From JAGZEG01 sp963930185 (GTDB lineage Bacteria; Actinomycetota; Coriobacteriia; Coriobacteriales; UMGS124): 64,000 nucleotides of DNA. Location: NCBI GenBank assembly GCA_963930185.1, contig CAWVLT010000074.1:88587-152586 (forward strand). The letters are read 5' to 3'. Below are positions 33,050 to 42,534 of this stretch, piece by piece. Both the position numbers and the translations under genes were made by a program. Position 1 is the stretch's first letter, and each line of letters opens with the position of its first letter. The notes under the pieces were generated by a model, which saw only the letters and a list, made by a program, of their open reading frames with translations, was not told where the DNA came from and did no database searches.

Positions 33050-34283
33050 GATAGGTGACGGATCATCTCAGAGAAAGCTGCTCATGCTTGGCGGGTCTGA
33101 GTCACAAGTGGTTGCTATCGACAAGGCGCGCGAGCTTGGCTATTTCACGGTTTTGTGTGATTACTTGCCGGACAATCCAGGACAGTATCATGCTGATTCC
33201 TTCCACCTTGTGAGCACGACGGATAAAGATGCCGTGCTTGCTGTTGCTTGCGAAGAGCAGGTAGATGGCATTGTCGCATATGGTTCTGATCCGGCTGCGC
33301 CTACGGCGGCGTATGTGGCAGAGAAACTTGGGTTGCCAGGTGTTCCGTATCAAACAGCTAAGAACTTTTGCGAAAAACATCTTTTCCGAACCTTTCTTGA
33401 GAATAACGAATTCTGCGTTCCCCTACATGTCAGTCTCCCGGTTTCTGATATACATCGGGCGGCGGAAAGCATTGCTGGCATGGCATTCCCTCTTGTGGTG
33501 AAGCCCACTGATTCGTCTGGCAGTAAAGGTGTATCGGTCGTAAAGAAAGGTTCTGAGCTTAACGACGCGCTTGCCTATGCTGCGGGGTATTCCCGCAACG
33601 GGGTGCTTGAGATCGAAGAGTACATTACGTCTTGCCATCCGGGGGTTATTGAGGGTGAGCTCTTTGTTTATGGGGGCAAGGTTGTTTCATGGGGCTTGAT
33701 GAACTGCCTGCGCGACGAGACCATTAACCCGCTGCTTCCTGCAGGCTATTGTCATCCTCTTGCGCAAAGCGATGATCAGATTAAACATATCAAGGACGAG
33801 ATCTCGCGGCTCATCAATGTGAGCGGCATTGTGGCTGGTGCGCTTAATATCGAGATGCTTCTCACTGCCGATAACAAGCTGTATTTTCTTGATGCTGGCC
33901 CACGTAACGGGGGGAACATGCTCCCGGCGTTTTATTCACGCATTTCAGGTGACGATCTGGTCGAGGGTACGCTTCGCGTTGCCATGGGCGACCCGTGGTC
34001 ACACCATCAGTTTGATGGTGCGCAAGATGGGTTTTGGTACATGCATGTGCTCCACTCTCGCGCCGAGGGTGTTTTTGACCATGTTGAGTACTCTGAAACA
34101 GTGCGAGACGTCTTACGGTATGAACATGTTTTCGTTTCTCCTGGTGACTTGGTTGAGCCCTTTAAAACCTCTGATAAGCTGTTGGGGCTTCTTATGCTGT
34201 GTTGCGAGTCAAAATCTACACTCGAAGAAATCCTGACGCATATTAATGACCACATTCGAGTTGTCCTTAAGGCAGATCTATGA
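33042..34283 (+). CDS. ATP-grasp ligase (first of two)
   Basis: The 413-aa protein has the pre-ATP-grasp LMLGGSESQVVAIDKARELGY at the N-terminus, an ATP-binding PLVVKPTDSSGSKGVSVVKKGSE block (about residues 146-168) and a metal-binding LYFLDAGPRNGGN (about 280-292). ATP-grasp enzymes join a carboxylate to an amine via an acyl phosphate. The start ATG overlaps the aminotransferase stop by eight bases; the frame is open further upstream inside that gene and was not used. In a polysaccharide operon it could attach an amino acid or hydroxy acid to an amino sugar. This is inference. Confidence 0.9.
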   Translation: MPRIGDGSSQRKLLMLGGSESQVVAIDKARELGYFTVLCDYLPDNPGQYHADSFHLVSTTDKDAVLAVACEEQVDGIVAYGSDPAAPTAAYVAEKLGLPGVPYQTAKNFCEKHLFRTFLENNEFCVPLHVSLPVSDIHRAAESIAGMAFPLVVKPTDSSGSKGVSVVKKGSELNDALAYAAGYSRNGVLEIEEYITSCHPGVIEGELFVYGGKVVSWGLMNCLRDETINPLLPAGYCHPLAQSDDQIKHIKDEISRLINVSGIVAGALNIEMLLTADNKLYFLDAGPRNGGNMLPAFYSRISGDDLVEGTLRVAMGDPWSHHQFDGAQDGFWYMHVLHSRAEGVFDHVEYSETVRDVLRYEHVFVSPGDLVEPFKTSDKLLGLLMLCCESKSTLEEILTHINDHIRVVLKADL

Positions 34284-35092
34284 ACGCCTCCGATTTAACA
34301 AAGGCTCAACGCTGGGCTTTGGCTGACAGATTGGCCGAGGAGCGCCTTCCTGAAATCAATAAGCACTGCGAGCCTGTTCGTCCAAGCCAGACAATCTATG
34401 CGCGATATATAAAGCGGATAATCGACGTCATTTTGTCAAGTGTGGCCCTTGTCGTCACGCTTCCATTCAACCTGATCATAGGCATCATCACGATGTTTGA
34501 CGTTGGGTTTCCTATCTTCTTTAAGCAAACGAGGACAGGGAAAGACGGCAAGGAATTTACTATCATAAAGTTTCGCAACATGCGCAATACGTGTGATGAG
34601 CGTGGCGAACTACTGCCGCCAGAACAGAGAGTGACTACATTTGGCAAATTTGTTCGCAAGACCTCATTAGACGAGCTGCTTAACTTCTGGTCTGTATTCA
34701 AGGGAGACATGAGTATTATTGGCCCGCGGCCTCTTGTGCCGGAATATACACATCGCTATAACGATCGGCATAGAATGCGCCTTACCGTGAGGCCGGGGCT
34801 CGAATGCCCCCCTCGTACGATTGGTCATCATGTGTGGACATGGCAGGAACAGTTCGAAAATGATATCTGGTATGTCGAGAACGTGAGTTTCAAAACTGAT
34901 TGTGTGATGATAATAAATTTGATTAAGTATACACTGAATAAAAAAGATGCTACAGCTCGTGCTATCGTACAGAGGAACAGTTTTATTGGCTATGATGACC
35001 AAGGGCGCGCGATTGACCTCAATAGTGTTCCTCAATGCTATATCGATGAATTGGCATTCGCAGGGAAGGGGAACATGAATGCGAAAAGATGA
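34280..35092 (+). CDS. Initiating sugar (phosphoglycosyl) transferase, monotopic type
   Basis: This 270-aa protein should transfer a sugar phosphate to undecaprenyl phosphate to start the repeat unit. It has one hydrophobic re-entrant helix (IIDVILSSVALVVTLPFNLIIG, about residues 37-60) and the catalytic region FFKQTRTGKDGKEFTIIKFRNMR. The signature SLDELLNFWSVFKGDMSIIGPRPLVPEY (about 133-160) identifies the PglC/WbaP-type family. The start overlaps the previous stop (ATGA). The C-terminal extension after residue 190 is longer than in the minimal PglC enzymes. Confidence 0.93.
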   Translation: MNASDLTKAQRWALADRLAEERLPEINKHCEPVRPSQTIYARYIKRIIDVILSSVALVVTLPFNLIIGIITMFDVGFPIFFKQTRTGKDGKEFTIIKFRNMRNTCDERGELLPPEQRVTTFGKFVRKTSLDELLNFWSVFKGDMSIIGPRPLVPEYTHRYNDRHRMRLTVRPGLECPPRTIGHHVWTWQEQFENDIWYVENVSFKTDCVMIINLIKYTLNKKDATARAIVQRNSFIGYDDQGRAIDLNSVPQCYIDELAFAGKGNMNAKR

Positions 35093-36044
35093 AATCGGCG
35101 GTTACCTTGAAATAGAACGTTACGAGGGCTCCCTTTATCACGACAATGCAATCGCATTAAATTGCGGTCGAGGCTGCTTGGCTTATTTAATTGAGGCGCG
35201 CAAGATACATGACATATGGATGCCCGACTTTATGTGCGACTCTGTTTTCCGGGTATTTGATAGCCATAACGTTCGGATGTATTTCTATCATGTGGACGAA
35301 GACTTCAATCCTGTTTGGGATTTTACCGTCAATAAAGGTCAAACGCTCTATCTGAATGACTATTATGGTCAATTGGACAATCGCGTAATAGAGCAGGCTT
35401 TCGAGCGCTCGCACGGTAATTTGATTGTTGATGAAACGCAGGGCTACTTCATTCTCCCCCGCTTGGAAATAGATACGCTTTATACCTGTCGCAAATATTT
35501 CGGTGTTTCAGATGGTGCCTTTTTATATTCAAAAGATCATCTGAATCGTGAATTACCCATCGATATTTCGATGGACCGCATGAATTATCTTCTTGGCAGA
35601 TTCGAAAAAACCGCTTCTGAGTTTTTTCGGGAGGCTCAGGCAAATAATGAGTTGTTTGACAACGAGCCGGTAAAGCGCATGTCACTTTTGACGGAAAACC
35701 TTCTTCGTTCTTTGGATTATGGTGACATCATAAACAGGCGAGAGGCGAACTATCACCTGCTTGATTCTGCATTGAGCGACGTCAATGGCTTGCATTTACG
35801 CATGCCGCTTGGTCCGTTTGCATATCCTTTGTTTGTCGAAGATGGGCCACGTGTACGTAGGTTTCTTGCTGAGAAAAAGATCTATGTACCAACACTATGG
35901 CCTAATGTTTTGGAGAACAACAATCCTTCATCGATTGCATATACATATGCAAAGAACATTTTGCCGTTGCCGGTTGATCAAAGGTATGGGGCTGATGATA
36001 TGAGCACCATTCTTGAGGCGCTCGCGCAAGCGGAGGTGTTCTAG
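35079..36044 (+). CDS. PLP-dependent aminotransferase-like protein
   Basis: The 321-aa protein resembles the short aminotransferase-fold proteins found in capsule clusters. LNCGRGCLAYLIEARKI looks like the N-terminal PLP-phosphate segment, LIVDETQGYF like the Asp that contacts the pyridine nitrogen, and TCRKYFGVSDGAFLY contains the candidate Schiff-base lysine. It is shorter than full DegT enzymes and lacks their C-terminal block. The start overlaps the previous gene by 14 bases. Base composition is AT-rich. It probably acts on a precursor for the following ATP-grasp enzyme; the exact reaction is unknown. Confidence 0.75.
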   Translation: MRKDEIGGYLEIERYEGSLYHDNAIALNCGRGCLAYLIEARKIHDIWMPDFMCDSVFRVFDSHNVRMYFYHVDEDFNPVWDFTVNKGQTLYLNDYYGQLDNRVIEQAFERSHGNLIVDETQGYFILPRLEIDTLYTCRKYFGVSDGAFLYSKDHLNRELPIDISMDRMNYLLGRFEKTASEFFREAQANNELFDNEPVKRMSLLTENLLRSLDYGDIINRREANYHLLDSALSDVNGLHLRMPLGPFAYPLFVEDGPRVRRFLAEKKIYVPTLWPNVLENNNPSSIAYTYAKNILPLPVDQRYGADDMSTILEALAQAEVF

Positions 36045-36045
36045 C

Positions 36046-37341
36046 ATGGATTTGGCCGGTAAGAAGATTGCGGTATTGGGAGGGACGCTCATATCCTGCG
36101 AAATCGTAAAAGCGGCCCATGCTCTTGGCATGCACGTGACAACGATTGACTATAATCCACCCGAGCAGTCGCCAGCTAAGCGAATCTCAGATGAGCATGC
36201 TTGTATCAGCGTGGCGGACACAGGTGCGGTGGCCAGATATTTGGCGCAGCAGGAGATCGACGGCGTGATAACGGGGTATTCCGACTCCATTTTGGGTTTC
36301 TATGCGGATATTTGCGATAAGGCAAATCTTCCCTGCTATGGTACGCGTGCTCAGTTTGAGATGTTTACAAACAAACATTCCTGGAAAGCCCTATGCTGTG
36401 CTCACGGCGTTCCGACAGCCGTGGAATTTGATGAGTCCCTGCTTGCTACTTCAGAAGAAGAGATTCCGTTTCCTCTTATGTTAAAACCTGTTGATGGTTC
36501 AGGCTCGCGAGGTGTGACCATCGTACGTAGCAAAGCTGAGCTTGTCGAAGGTTGGGAGCGGTCAAAGATTTGGTCGAAAACAGGGTCGGTGATTGCCGAA
36601 CAGTACTTAGAGGGGCCGGAGTGTACAGTTTTCTGGCTTTTTATCAATGGAGAGTACCTTGTCTCTATGCTCGGGAACAGGCATGTGAAGGATAGTCAGC
36701 CTGGATATCTCCCATTGCCAGTTGGCTATAGCTATCCTGCTTCGGTTTTGCCAAGATATCTGTGTGATGTCGCTCCGCGTGTTCGTGAGATGTTGCGTGC
36801 ATGTGACGTGCAAAACGGCATGATGTTTATGCAGTGCGTCGTCCAAGATGGGCTGCCTTATGTATACGACATAGGATATAGATTGACGGGATCACTCGAG
36901 CACCACAACCAGAAAGTGTCAGCTGGATACAGCTCAATGGATATGCTTCTGAATTATGCAGTCAAAGGCCGCATGACTGATGATTTGGACATCGAAACTA
37001 AGATAAAAACAGGCCTTTATGCTCCTTCGTACAATATTTCGTTGCTTATGAAGCCTGGAACGATAGATCATTTCGAAGGGATTGAAAGTGCCTTGCAGCG
37101 TGAGAGTGTGATTGCATGCGTAAAGGCACATATTGAGGGGGAAACGTTGCCATCTGAGGCGAAAGGTCAGCTTTGTCAGATAGCGTTAAGAGTGCTGGGT
37201 AATGTAAGATCTCCTAATGATCTTCCGGCAGAGATGCTTGTTGTGCAGAGTATTCTCGATATTAAAGATATTAATAATAAATCTTTGTTATTTACTGGAC
37301 TAGAAAAAAAAGATTTCGAAAATAAAATTCTAGATTATTGA
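36046..37341 (+). CDS. ATP-grasp ligase (second of two)
   Basis: This 431-aa protein has an N-terminal nucleotide-binding-like KKIAVLGGTLISCEIVKAAHALGMHV and an ATP-grasp core with FPLMLKPVDGSGSRGVTIVRS (about residues 143-163). The C-terminal metal-site region is changed: 'YVYDIGYRLTGSLEHH' takes the place of the usual E-x-N-x-R. The ATG follows the upstream stop by one base, with GGAGG 11 bases before it. It is only distantly similar to the ATP-grasp protein at 33042, so the two are probably not a recent duplication. The AT content rises strongly towards its 3' end. Confidence 0.88.
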   Translation: MDLAGKKIAVLGGTLISCEIVKAAHALGMHVTTIDYNPPEQSPAKRISDEHACISVADTGAVARYLAQQEIDGVITGYSDSILGFYADICDKANLPCYGTRAQFEMFTNKHSWKALCCAHGVPTAVEFDESLLATSEEEIPFPLMLKPVDGSGSRGVTIVRSKAELVEGWERSKIWSKTGSVIAEQYLEGPECTVFWLFINGEYLVSMLGNRHVKDSQPGYLPLPVGYSYPASVLPRYLCDVAPRVREMLRACDVQNGMMFMQCVVQDGLPYVYDIGYRLTGSLEHHNQKVSAGYSSMDMLLNYAVKGRMTDDLDIETKIKTGLYAPSYNISLLMKPGTIDHFEGIESALQRESVIACVKAHIEGETLPSEAKGQLCQIALRVLGNVRSPNDLPAEMLVVQSILDIKDINNKSLLFTGLEKKDFENKILDY

Positions 37342-37365
37342 GATATTTCGAGCTAAGGGATCCTT

Positions 37366-38526
37366 ATGAGACTGCTGGTTATTGGAAGAGCATACCCTGA
37401 AGAGGGTACAGGCATGATAGGCTTGTTTGAGATGGAACAAGCCATTGCGCTTGCTAGGGCAGGACATGATGTGACGTATGGATTTGTGGATAATCGTTCT
37501 ATTAAGGTTATCCGTAAGGTCGGAGGCGTTTCTTTTACAGAGAAGGGGGTTTCAGTTCGCGGATTGATACTCCCTATTGGCGGTATGCCCAAAGCCTTGT
37601 TTGATAAAATAAAAACAAGAATGCTTATCAAATTGATTTATGATTGTACAGACGGTAATCGTATAAAATTTGATGCAGTATATGTACATTTCCCATCGAT
37701 GATAATGACAAAAGAGTTCCTGATATATTTAAAGAAAAATGGAATACCTCTTTTTTGTACAGAGCATTGGTCAAAGGCCCAAACGTGCATGCTGACAAAG
37801 CGGGAAATAGAAATACTCAATGCATCTGTAGGACTGGCACGTAAGTTTTGGTGCGTGAGCGATGATTTAAGACAATCAGTTCTTCAGATGCTGGCTGATG
37901 AAGAGGATGCAGCGCAAGTGGATGTCATGCCGAATATGGTAGATGAGCAACTATTCTATTACTCTCCCATACATGGCGATCAGACAAAAAAGGGAAAGAA
38001 GTATACGTTTACGCTGATTGGTCGATTGATAAAGAGCAAACGTTTCGATTTTGCAATAGATGCTTTTGCTGAAGCGCATTTTGCTGGACATGTTCGAATG
38101 CAAATTATCGGCGATGGGCCAGAGCGTGAAAGGCTTAATAAATATAGATTAGATAAGAATAAAGAGCTCGTATTATTGGGATGGCAGAAGCCAGACAAGG
38201 TCGCATGTTTTCTTCGCGAAAGCGATTGTTACATCACTGCGAGCAACTTGGAAACCTTTTGTTTGCCGGTTGCGGAGGCTTGGATGTGTGGCTTACCGTG
38301 CATTGCCCCTTCTAGCAGTCCGTTAAGATCGTATTTCAATGAGCAGAATGGAGTGCTTTTCGAAGAAGATTCTGTATCTTCTCTCGCCGCCGCTCTGTCT
38401 TGGGTTTATTCAAACAGCGTGAACTATCATGGACATGCTATTGCGACATGGTCTTACGGGATCTTTTCGTCGAGTTCAGTTGCGGGAAGAATAGGCAAAC
38501 AAATAGAATCGAGCATATGTCAATGA
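37366..38526 (+). CDS. Glycosyltransferase family 4
   Basis: The 386-aa GT-B enzyme has an N-terminal acceptor domain (VIGRAYPEEGTGMIGLFEMEQAIALARAGH) and a GT4 donor domain. The donor domain shows TLIGRLIKSKRFDFAIDAF, GDGPERERL and the E-x7-E motif ETFCLPVAE (about residues 298-306) that binds the nucleotide sugar. It is the only ordinary glycosyltransferase in the operon. It lies 24 bp after the ATP-grasp gene, and its end overlaps the SDR gene. Confidence 0.93.
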   Translation: MRLLVIGRAYPEEGTGMIGLFEMEQAIALARAGHDVTYGFVDNRSIKVIRKVGGVSFTEKGVSVRGLILPIGGMPKALFDKIKTRMLIKLIYDCTDGNRIKFDAVYVHFPSMIMTKEFLIYLKKNGIPLFCTEHWSKAQTCMLTKREIEILNASVGLARKFWCVSDDLRQSVLQMLADEEDAAQVDVMPNMVDEQLFYYSPIHGDQTKKGKKYTFTLIGRLIKSKRFDFAIDAFAEAHFAGHVRMQIIGDGPERERLNKYRLDKNKELVLLGWQKPDKVACFLRESDCYITASNLETFCLPVAEAWMCGLPCIAPSSSPLRSYFNEQNGVLFEEDSVSSLAAALSWVYSNSVNYHGHAIATWSYGIFSSSSVAGRIGKQIESSICQ

Positions 38527-39449
38527 ATGTTATGCTGACAGGGGCAAGTGGAGTATTGGGGACGCGTATTCTCGAAACTCTAGCAAATAAAGACGATATA
38601 AGGATTTATGCCCTAACCTCAAAGCCTGATGCTCTTGCATATGGACTTTCAGATGAAGCATTGCCCTCAGCTCTCGATAGAACTGTCGTAATCGATAGAG
38701 ATTTAGCTCTCGAGGATAAGGAATTGTTCGATAAAGTTGAAGTTGTGATTCATGCAGGTTTCCCACGTAAATCTGACGGTGCGTCAATTTATGAAGGGCT
38801 TAAATATACATATAAAATATGTAGAGTAACTCGTGAAAAAAATATTAGATTTATTAACATATCATCACAAAGTGTATATAGCTTAAAACGAGAAAGACCT
38901 GCGGACGAACTCGTGGAACCTTGCCCAGAAAGCCTCTATGGACTAGGGAAGTTGTCATCCGAACTTTTGGTCTCCACGTCATTCGAAAAAGGACAATACA
39001 CCAACATCCGGCTTGCGAGTCTGCTGGACATTCGTCTGAGGGAGCGTTTTGTTAATAAGTTAATAAGGAATGCGTTAGTTAATGGTTATATTGCGATTCA
39101 AGGAGATGGAAGTCAGGTATTTGATTTTATGGATGCGAGAGATGCAGCCGATGCTATAATTACTTTAGCTGAGTCTCCTCAGGGGTGGAAAAGCGTTTAT
39201 AATCTGGGGTCTGGGCAACCGAATACTTTAAGTGAGATAGCGTCGCTTATTAAAAACCAACTGAAACGAGAATATGGAATAGATATATATATAAAGAATG
39301 TCGAGAGCAAAAATGAAGAATACCATAATTCATCGATTGATTCAACTGAGTTTTACCGTGATATAAGATGGAAGCCGATCTATTCGATTGAGGATACAAT
39401 CTGTCATATTTTGTCCTTCTCTTTTGAAGAAGCGGGTGAGTTGGCGTGA
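38517..39449 (+). CDS. NAD-dependent epimerase/dehydratase (extended SDR)
   Basis: The 310-aa protein has the Rossmann motif GASGVLGTRI (residues about 8-17), NISSQSVYS with the catalytic Ser, and YGLGK as the Y-x3-K pair (about residues 141-145). These mark an extended short-chain dehydrogenase acting on nucleotide sugars. ATGs at 38517 and 38523 are both possible starts; the gene overlaps the glycosyltransferase by ten bases. It probably supplies or epimerises the sugar used by the operon. Confidence 0.9.
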   Translation: MSMNVMLTGASGVLGTRILETLANKDDIRIYALTSKPDALAYGLSDEALPSALDRTVVIDRDLALEDKELFDKVEVVIHAGFPRKSDGASIYEGLKYTYKICRVTREKNIRFINISSQSVYSLKRERPADELVEPCPESLYGLGKLSSELLVSTSFEKGQYTNIRLASLLDIRLRERFVNKLIRNALVNGYIAIQGDGSQVFDFMDARDAADAIITLAESPQGWKSVYNLGSGQPNTLSEIASLIKNQLKREYGIDIYIKNVESKNEEYHNSSIDSTEFYRDIRWKPIYSIEDTICHILSFSFEEAGELA

Positions 39450-40681
39450 TAGGGCTGTTGTTAAGCAAAATCCGTGATCAAAAAGTCTTATGCATAATGG
39501 CTGTCACGCTTCTCGTTATCCCATTCTATGAGCCAGAATTTTTTGCTGATAGGATTCCTGTTGTCCACTATGTCTACCTGATGCTCGAGTTTATATCCAT
39601 ATTACTATGTTCTGTTTACTTTATTAAAAACCGAAAAAAGTATTATGAAGATAGATGGATATTGATATTTCTTTTATGTTATCAAATGTATATACTATTA
39701 ATAACCTTAGTTAATCAGGGTAGAGTATTCGACGTTCTTAAGGCGAGTGCGGGAGTCTTGGGGATCATCTTAATGATGGTCATCTTTTCAAAGTTTAACA
39801 GCGAATATCTTCTGAGGATATTTCAAGTTTATTTTTATATAATAGTATTAGTTACATTAATTACAACTTTTTTGTATCCAAATGGACTGTATACACTGAA
39901 CAATTATGAACCAGGAAGTTCGGCGCAAGTCAATTCAATAAGGTACTTTGTTGGTCACAAAAACCAAGTGGTGCCTTTTCTGTTAACAGGATATATTGCC
40001 AGCGTACTGCTCTGGGTAAAAAGAAGAAAGTGGCTTGATGGCGTTGTGGCCATTTCATATATTGGTATATTAATAACAATCACTCTAATTATAGACTCTA
40101 TGACCTCGTTTGCTGCTTGCGTATGCTTGCTGGGTGTTCTAGTGATATCTTCCTTCAAAAGTGTACGGCGAATAATTCCGGAAATATGGATAATATGCGT
40201 CATTATTATCGACATGCTGCTCACGATATTTCGTATACAAGATAAGCTCGCAGCCCTCGTTGCTTTGCTTGGGAGAGATGTCACATTTTCTAATCGAACT
40301 TCTATTTGGGATCAGGCGATAGATGTGATATTGCAGGCACCTGTTTTTGGCTATGGTGTTGAACTGGACGTCGAAACAAAGGCGAGATTTCTGCAGTTCA
40401 CGTCATGTCATAATATATTCTTTACCAATGCATATTACGGCGGGATGATCGCGATCGCACTTCTGCTTTTATGCATTTTTATGACATGCAGAAAATTGAG
40501 AAGCTGTCCAGGTGTTTCATCTGCCTTTTTGGGAATGACACTCGCAGTCGTTCTCTTCATTGGAATATTCGAATCATTGGGTATTGGATTGTCTACAATT
40601 ATTACGCCATTAATGTTTGCAATTAATGTTGATAAATTCAAAGAAGCTCCTGATATCGCAGCAAATCATTCTTTGAAGTAA
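39446..40681 (+). CDS. Wzy/O-antigen ligase-type polymerase
   Basis: This 411-aa membrane protein has about ten to twelve hydrophobic segments and the Wzy_C-like periplasmic region (RDVTFSNRTSIWDQAIDVILQAPVFGYGV, about residues 273-301), followed by CHNIFFTNAYYGG. The R-x-x-x-W and late H residues are those found in O-antigen ligase/polymerase proteins. The start GTG overlaps the SDR stop (GTGA). It should join lipid-linked repeat units outside the membrane. Confidence 0.88.
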   Translation: MIGLLLSKIRDQKVLCIMAVTLLVIPFYEPEFFADRIPVVHYVYLMLEFISILLCSVYFIKNRKKYYEDRWILIFLLCYQMYILLITLVNQGRVFDVLKASAGVLGIILMMVIFSKFNSEYLLRIFQVYFYIIVLVTLITTFLYPNGLYTLNNYEPGSSAQVNSIRYFVGHKNQVVPFLLTGYIASVLLWVKRRKWLDGVVAISYIGILITITLIIDSMTSFAACVCLLGVLVISSFKSVRRIIPEIWIICVIIIDMLLTIFRIQDKLAALVALLGRDVTFSNRTSIWDQAIDVILQAPVFGYGVELDVETKARFLQFTSCHNIFFTNAYYGGMIAIALLLLCIFMTCRKLRSCPGVSSAFLGMTLAVVLFIGIFESLGIGLSTIITPLMFAINVDKFKEAPDIAANHSLK

Positions 40682-40768
40682 TGGTTACCACGTGCTATTT
40701 CGGTCGCATGGCGACTACGAATGGCTGATAGTGCGGCAAATTCCATGAAGAATTGAAAGGCTTATCAA

Positions 40769-42013
40769 GTGAAAAAAAGCGAGTCTATTGATAATCATAA
40801 AAGTTTTTTGAAAAATACTTTTTGGCAATATGGATTACAGGCAATCAAATATCTTCTTCCATTTGTTACATTGCCCTATCTCACGCGTGTGCTCGAACCA
40901 AGTGGATATGCCATTGTAGCGTATACATCTTCTTTTATGGTATTTGTACAAGTATTTATAGAGTTTGGTTTTAATCTTTCTGGGACTAAGCAAATTGCTG
41001 AAGCAAGAAACAATAGCAAGGTGATGGGCTCTATTGCTGGATCTATTATTCAGGCAAGGCTCATTTTGTGCGTACTCGTTGGTTTAGTTGTTGGCGTGAT
41101 TTGTACGCAAGTTCAGGTTTTGAGTGATAACCCGACCTATGCTCTGTTTGCCTATCTTGCCATGTGCGGATGGGGCCTTGCGCCTGATTATCTTTTCCAA
41201 GGCAAAGAGCTTATGAGTCCACTTACAATTCGATATTTAATATCGAAAGGAACCTCTACTTTATTGATCTTCTTATTGGTAGATGGTACAGACAAAATGT
41301 TATTAATACCTATTTTTGATATATTAGCAAGCTCAATTGCATTGGCTTGGTCATTTATATTTGCTCGGCATGTTTTTTGCATTAAGATAACTTGGGTCCC
41401 GATAAGGAGAGTGTTTCAAGAGATTAAAGACTCATCACCATATTTTGTTACAAAAGCAAGTTCTTCGGCACTGGGTGGCTTGACCACAGTTGTAATTGGT
41501 CTTGCCGTTCAATCTCCAGCTGAAATAGCATATTGGTCATTATCGATCAATATAATCGGAGCAATCCAGCAAATGTACTCACCCATTGTGAACAGTTTAT
41601 ATCCACATGTACTACATAGTGGAAATTGTAGATTTGTAAAGAAAATTGCGCTTGTATCTATTCCAGTAGTTCTACTTTGCGTGCCTGCTGTGATCCTGCT
41701 TTCACGAACGATCTTGTTGATTTTGGGGGGAGAGGCGTATGTGGATGCTGCGCCATTACTTAGTGCGCTTTCGCCGATCCTACTGTTCTCGTTCTATTGC
41801 TCTCTTTTTGGCTGGCCGGTTTTGGGGGCAATGGGAAAGGTGAACATATTGGCCCGGAACACCTTACTTTCTGCAGGTCTTAACCTAATTCTTCTTATTC
41901 TGATAGCTATTATTTTGCCAGGACAAATAATGTACTTCGCATGGGCTAGGGTTTTTTCTGAACTCTTCCTGTTCATTGAACAGGTCTGTTCATCGTGGGC
42001 CTACCTGGCTTAG
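40769..42013 (+). CDS. Wzx-type polysaccharide flippase, C-terminus possibly truncated
   Basis: A 414-aa MATE/MOP-type flippase: FLKNTFWQYGLQAIKYLLPFVTLPYLTRVLEPSGYAIVAY at the N-terminus is diagnostic of oligosaccharide flippases. Start GTG 40769 has AAAGG eight bases upstream. About eleven or twelve hydrophobic segments are visible. The last residues (IEQVCSSWAYLA) depart from the family and coincide with the edge of an IS256-type remnant, so the final helix or two may be missing. It would move the lipid-linked unit across the membrane. Confidence 0.88.
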   Translation: MKKSESIDNHKSFLKNTFWQYGLQAIKYLLPFVTLPYLTRVLEPSGYAIVAYTSSFMVFVQVFIEFGFNLSGTKQIAEARNNSKVMGSIAGSIIQARLILCVLVGLVVGVICTQVQVLSDNPTYALFAYLAMCGWGLAPDYLFQGKELMSPLTIRYLISKGTSTLLIFLLVDGTDKMLLIPIFDILASSIALAWSFIFARHVFCIKITWVPIRRVFQEIKDSSPYFVTKASSSALGGLTTVVIGLAVQSPAEIAYWSLSINIIGAIQQMYSPIVNSLYPHVLHSGNCRFVKKIALVSIPVVLLCVPAVILLSRTILLILGGEAYVDAAPLLSALSPILLFSFYCSLFGWPVLGAMGKVNILARNTLLSAGLNLILLILIAIILPGQIMYFAWARVFSELFLFIEQVCSSWAYLA

Positions 42014-42450
42014 TGCGCCCTTATAAAACGTGTCCGTCGATGGAAACGGCGATGCTAGGCAAGGTGCAATTTCTTGCCTACTTTGGCAGCGGAATAGCGT
42101 CCAGATAGAAGAGGGGGGCACGGCCCGACTCGATATGATTCTGATTATCGAGGGAGGAGCATGCTGGAGAAGAGCCACGCCCGATCCAGTCGTACCATTG
42201 AACAAAGGGTCGCTGAAGTCCGACCTGCGCGAGTTCGCCAGGAGGACCGTCGAGGGCGTGCTGAACGGGCTCCTCGAGGAGCAGGCGGACGATCTGGCTG
42301 GGCGCGGAGCGCTGGGAGTGTGCCGCGGAGCGCGAAGCGTACTGCGCCGGCCACTACGGTCAGAGCCTGACCACGTCATCCAGTGAGGTCACGAACCACA
42401 TGCCCAAGCTAAAGAGGATGCGCTTCGCGACCGCGATCCTCGTTTCCTCG
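42014..42450 (+). mobile_element. IS256-family transposase remnant
   Basis: Frame one (about 42200-42300) encodes LKSDLREFARRTVEGVLNGLLEEQADDLAG, and a second frame (about 42300-42435) continues AERWECAAEREAYCAGHYGQSL...EVTNHMPKLKRMRFATAI. This is the N-terminal section of an IS256/Mutator-type transposase with one inserted base near 42302. The catalytic part is absent. GC content jumps compared with the flippase. The sequence at about 42016-42036 (GCGCCCTTATAAAACGTGTC) resembles an IS256-type terminal repeat. The rest of the gap to 42534 shows no gene. Confidence 0.75.
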
Positions 42451-42534
42451 TGCCTGTCTCTTGGTCAAAATCGAACTCAGGTTGGAGGCTGCGTTTATTT
42501 TAGGTTATTCTTGTGCTTCGAGTAACGATGTGAT

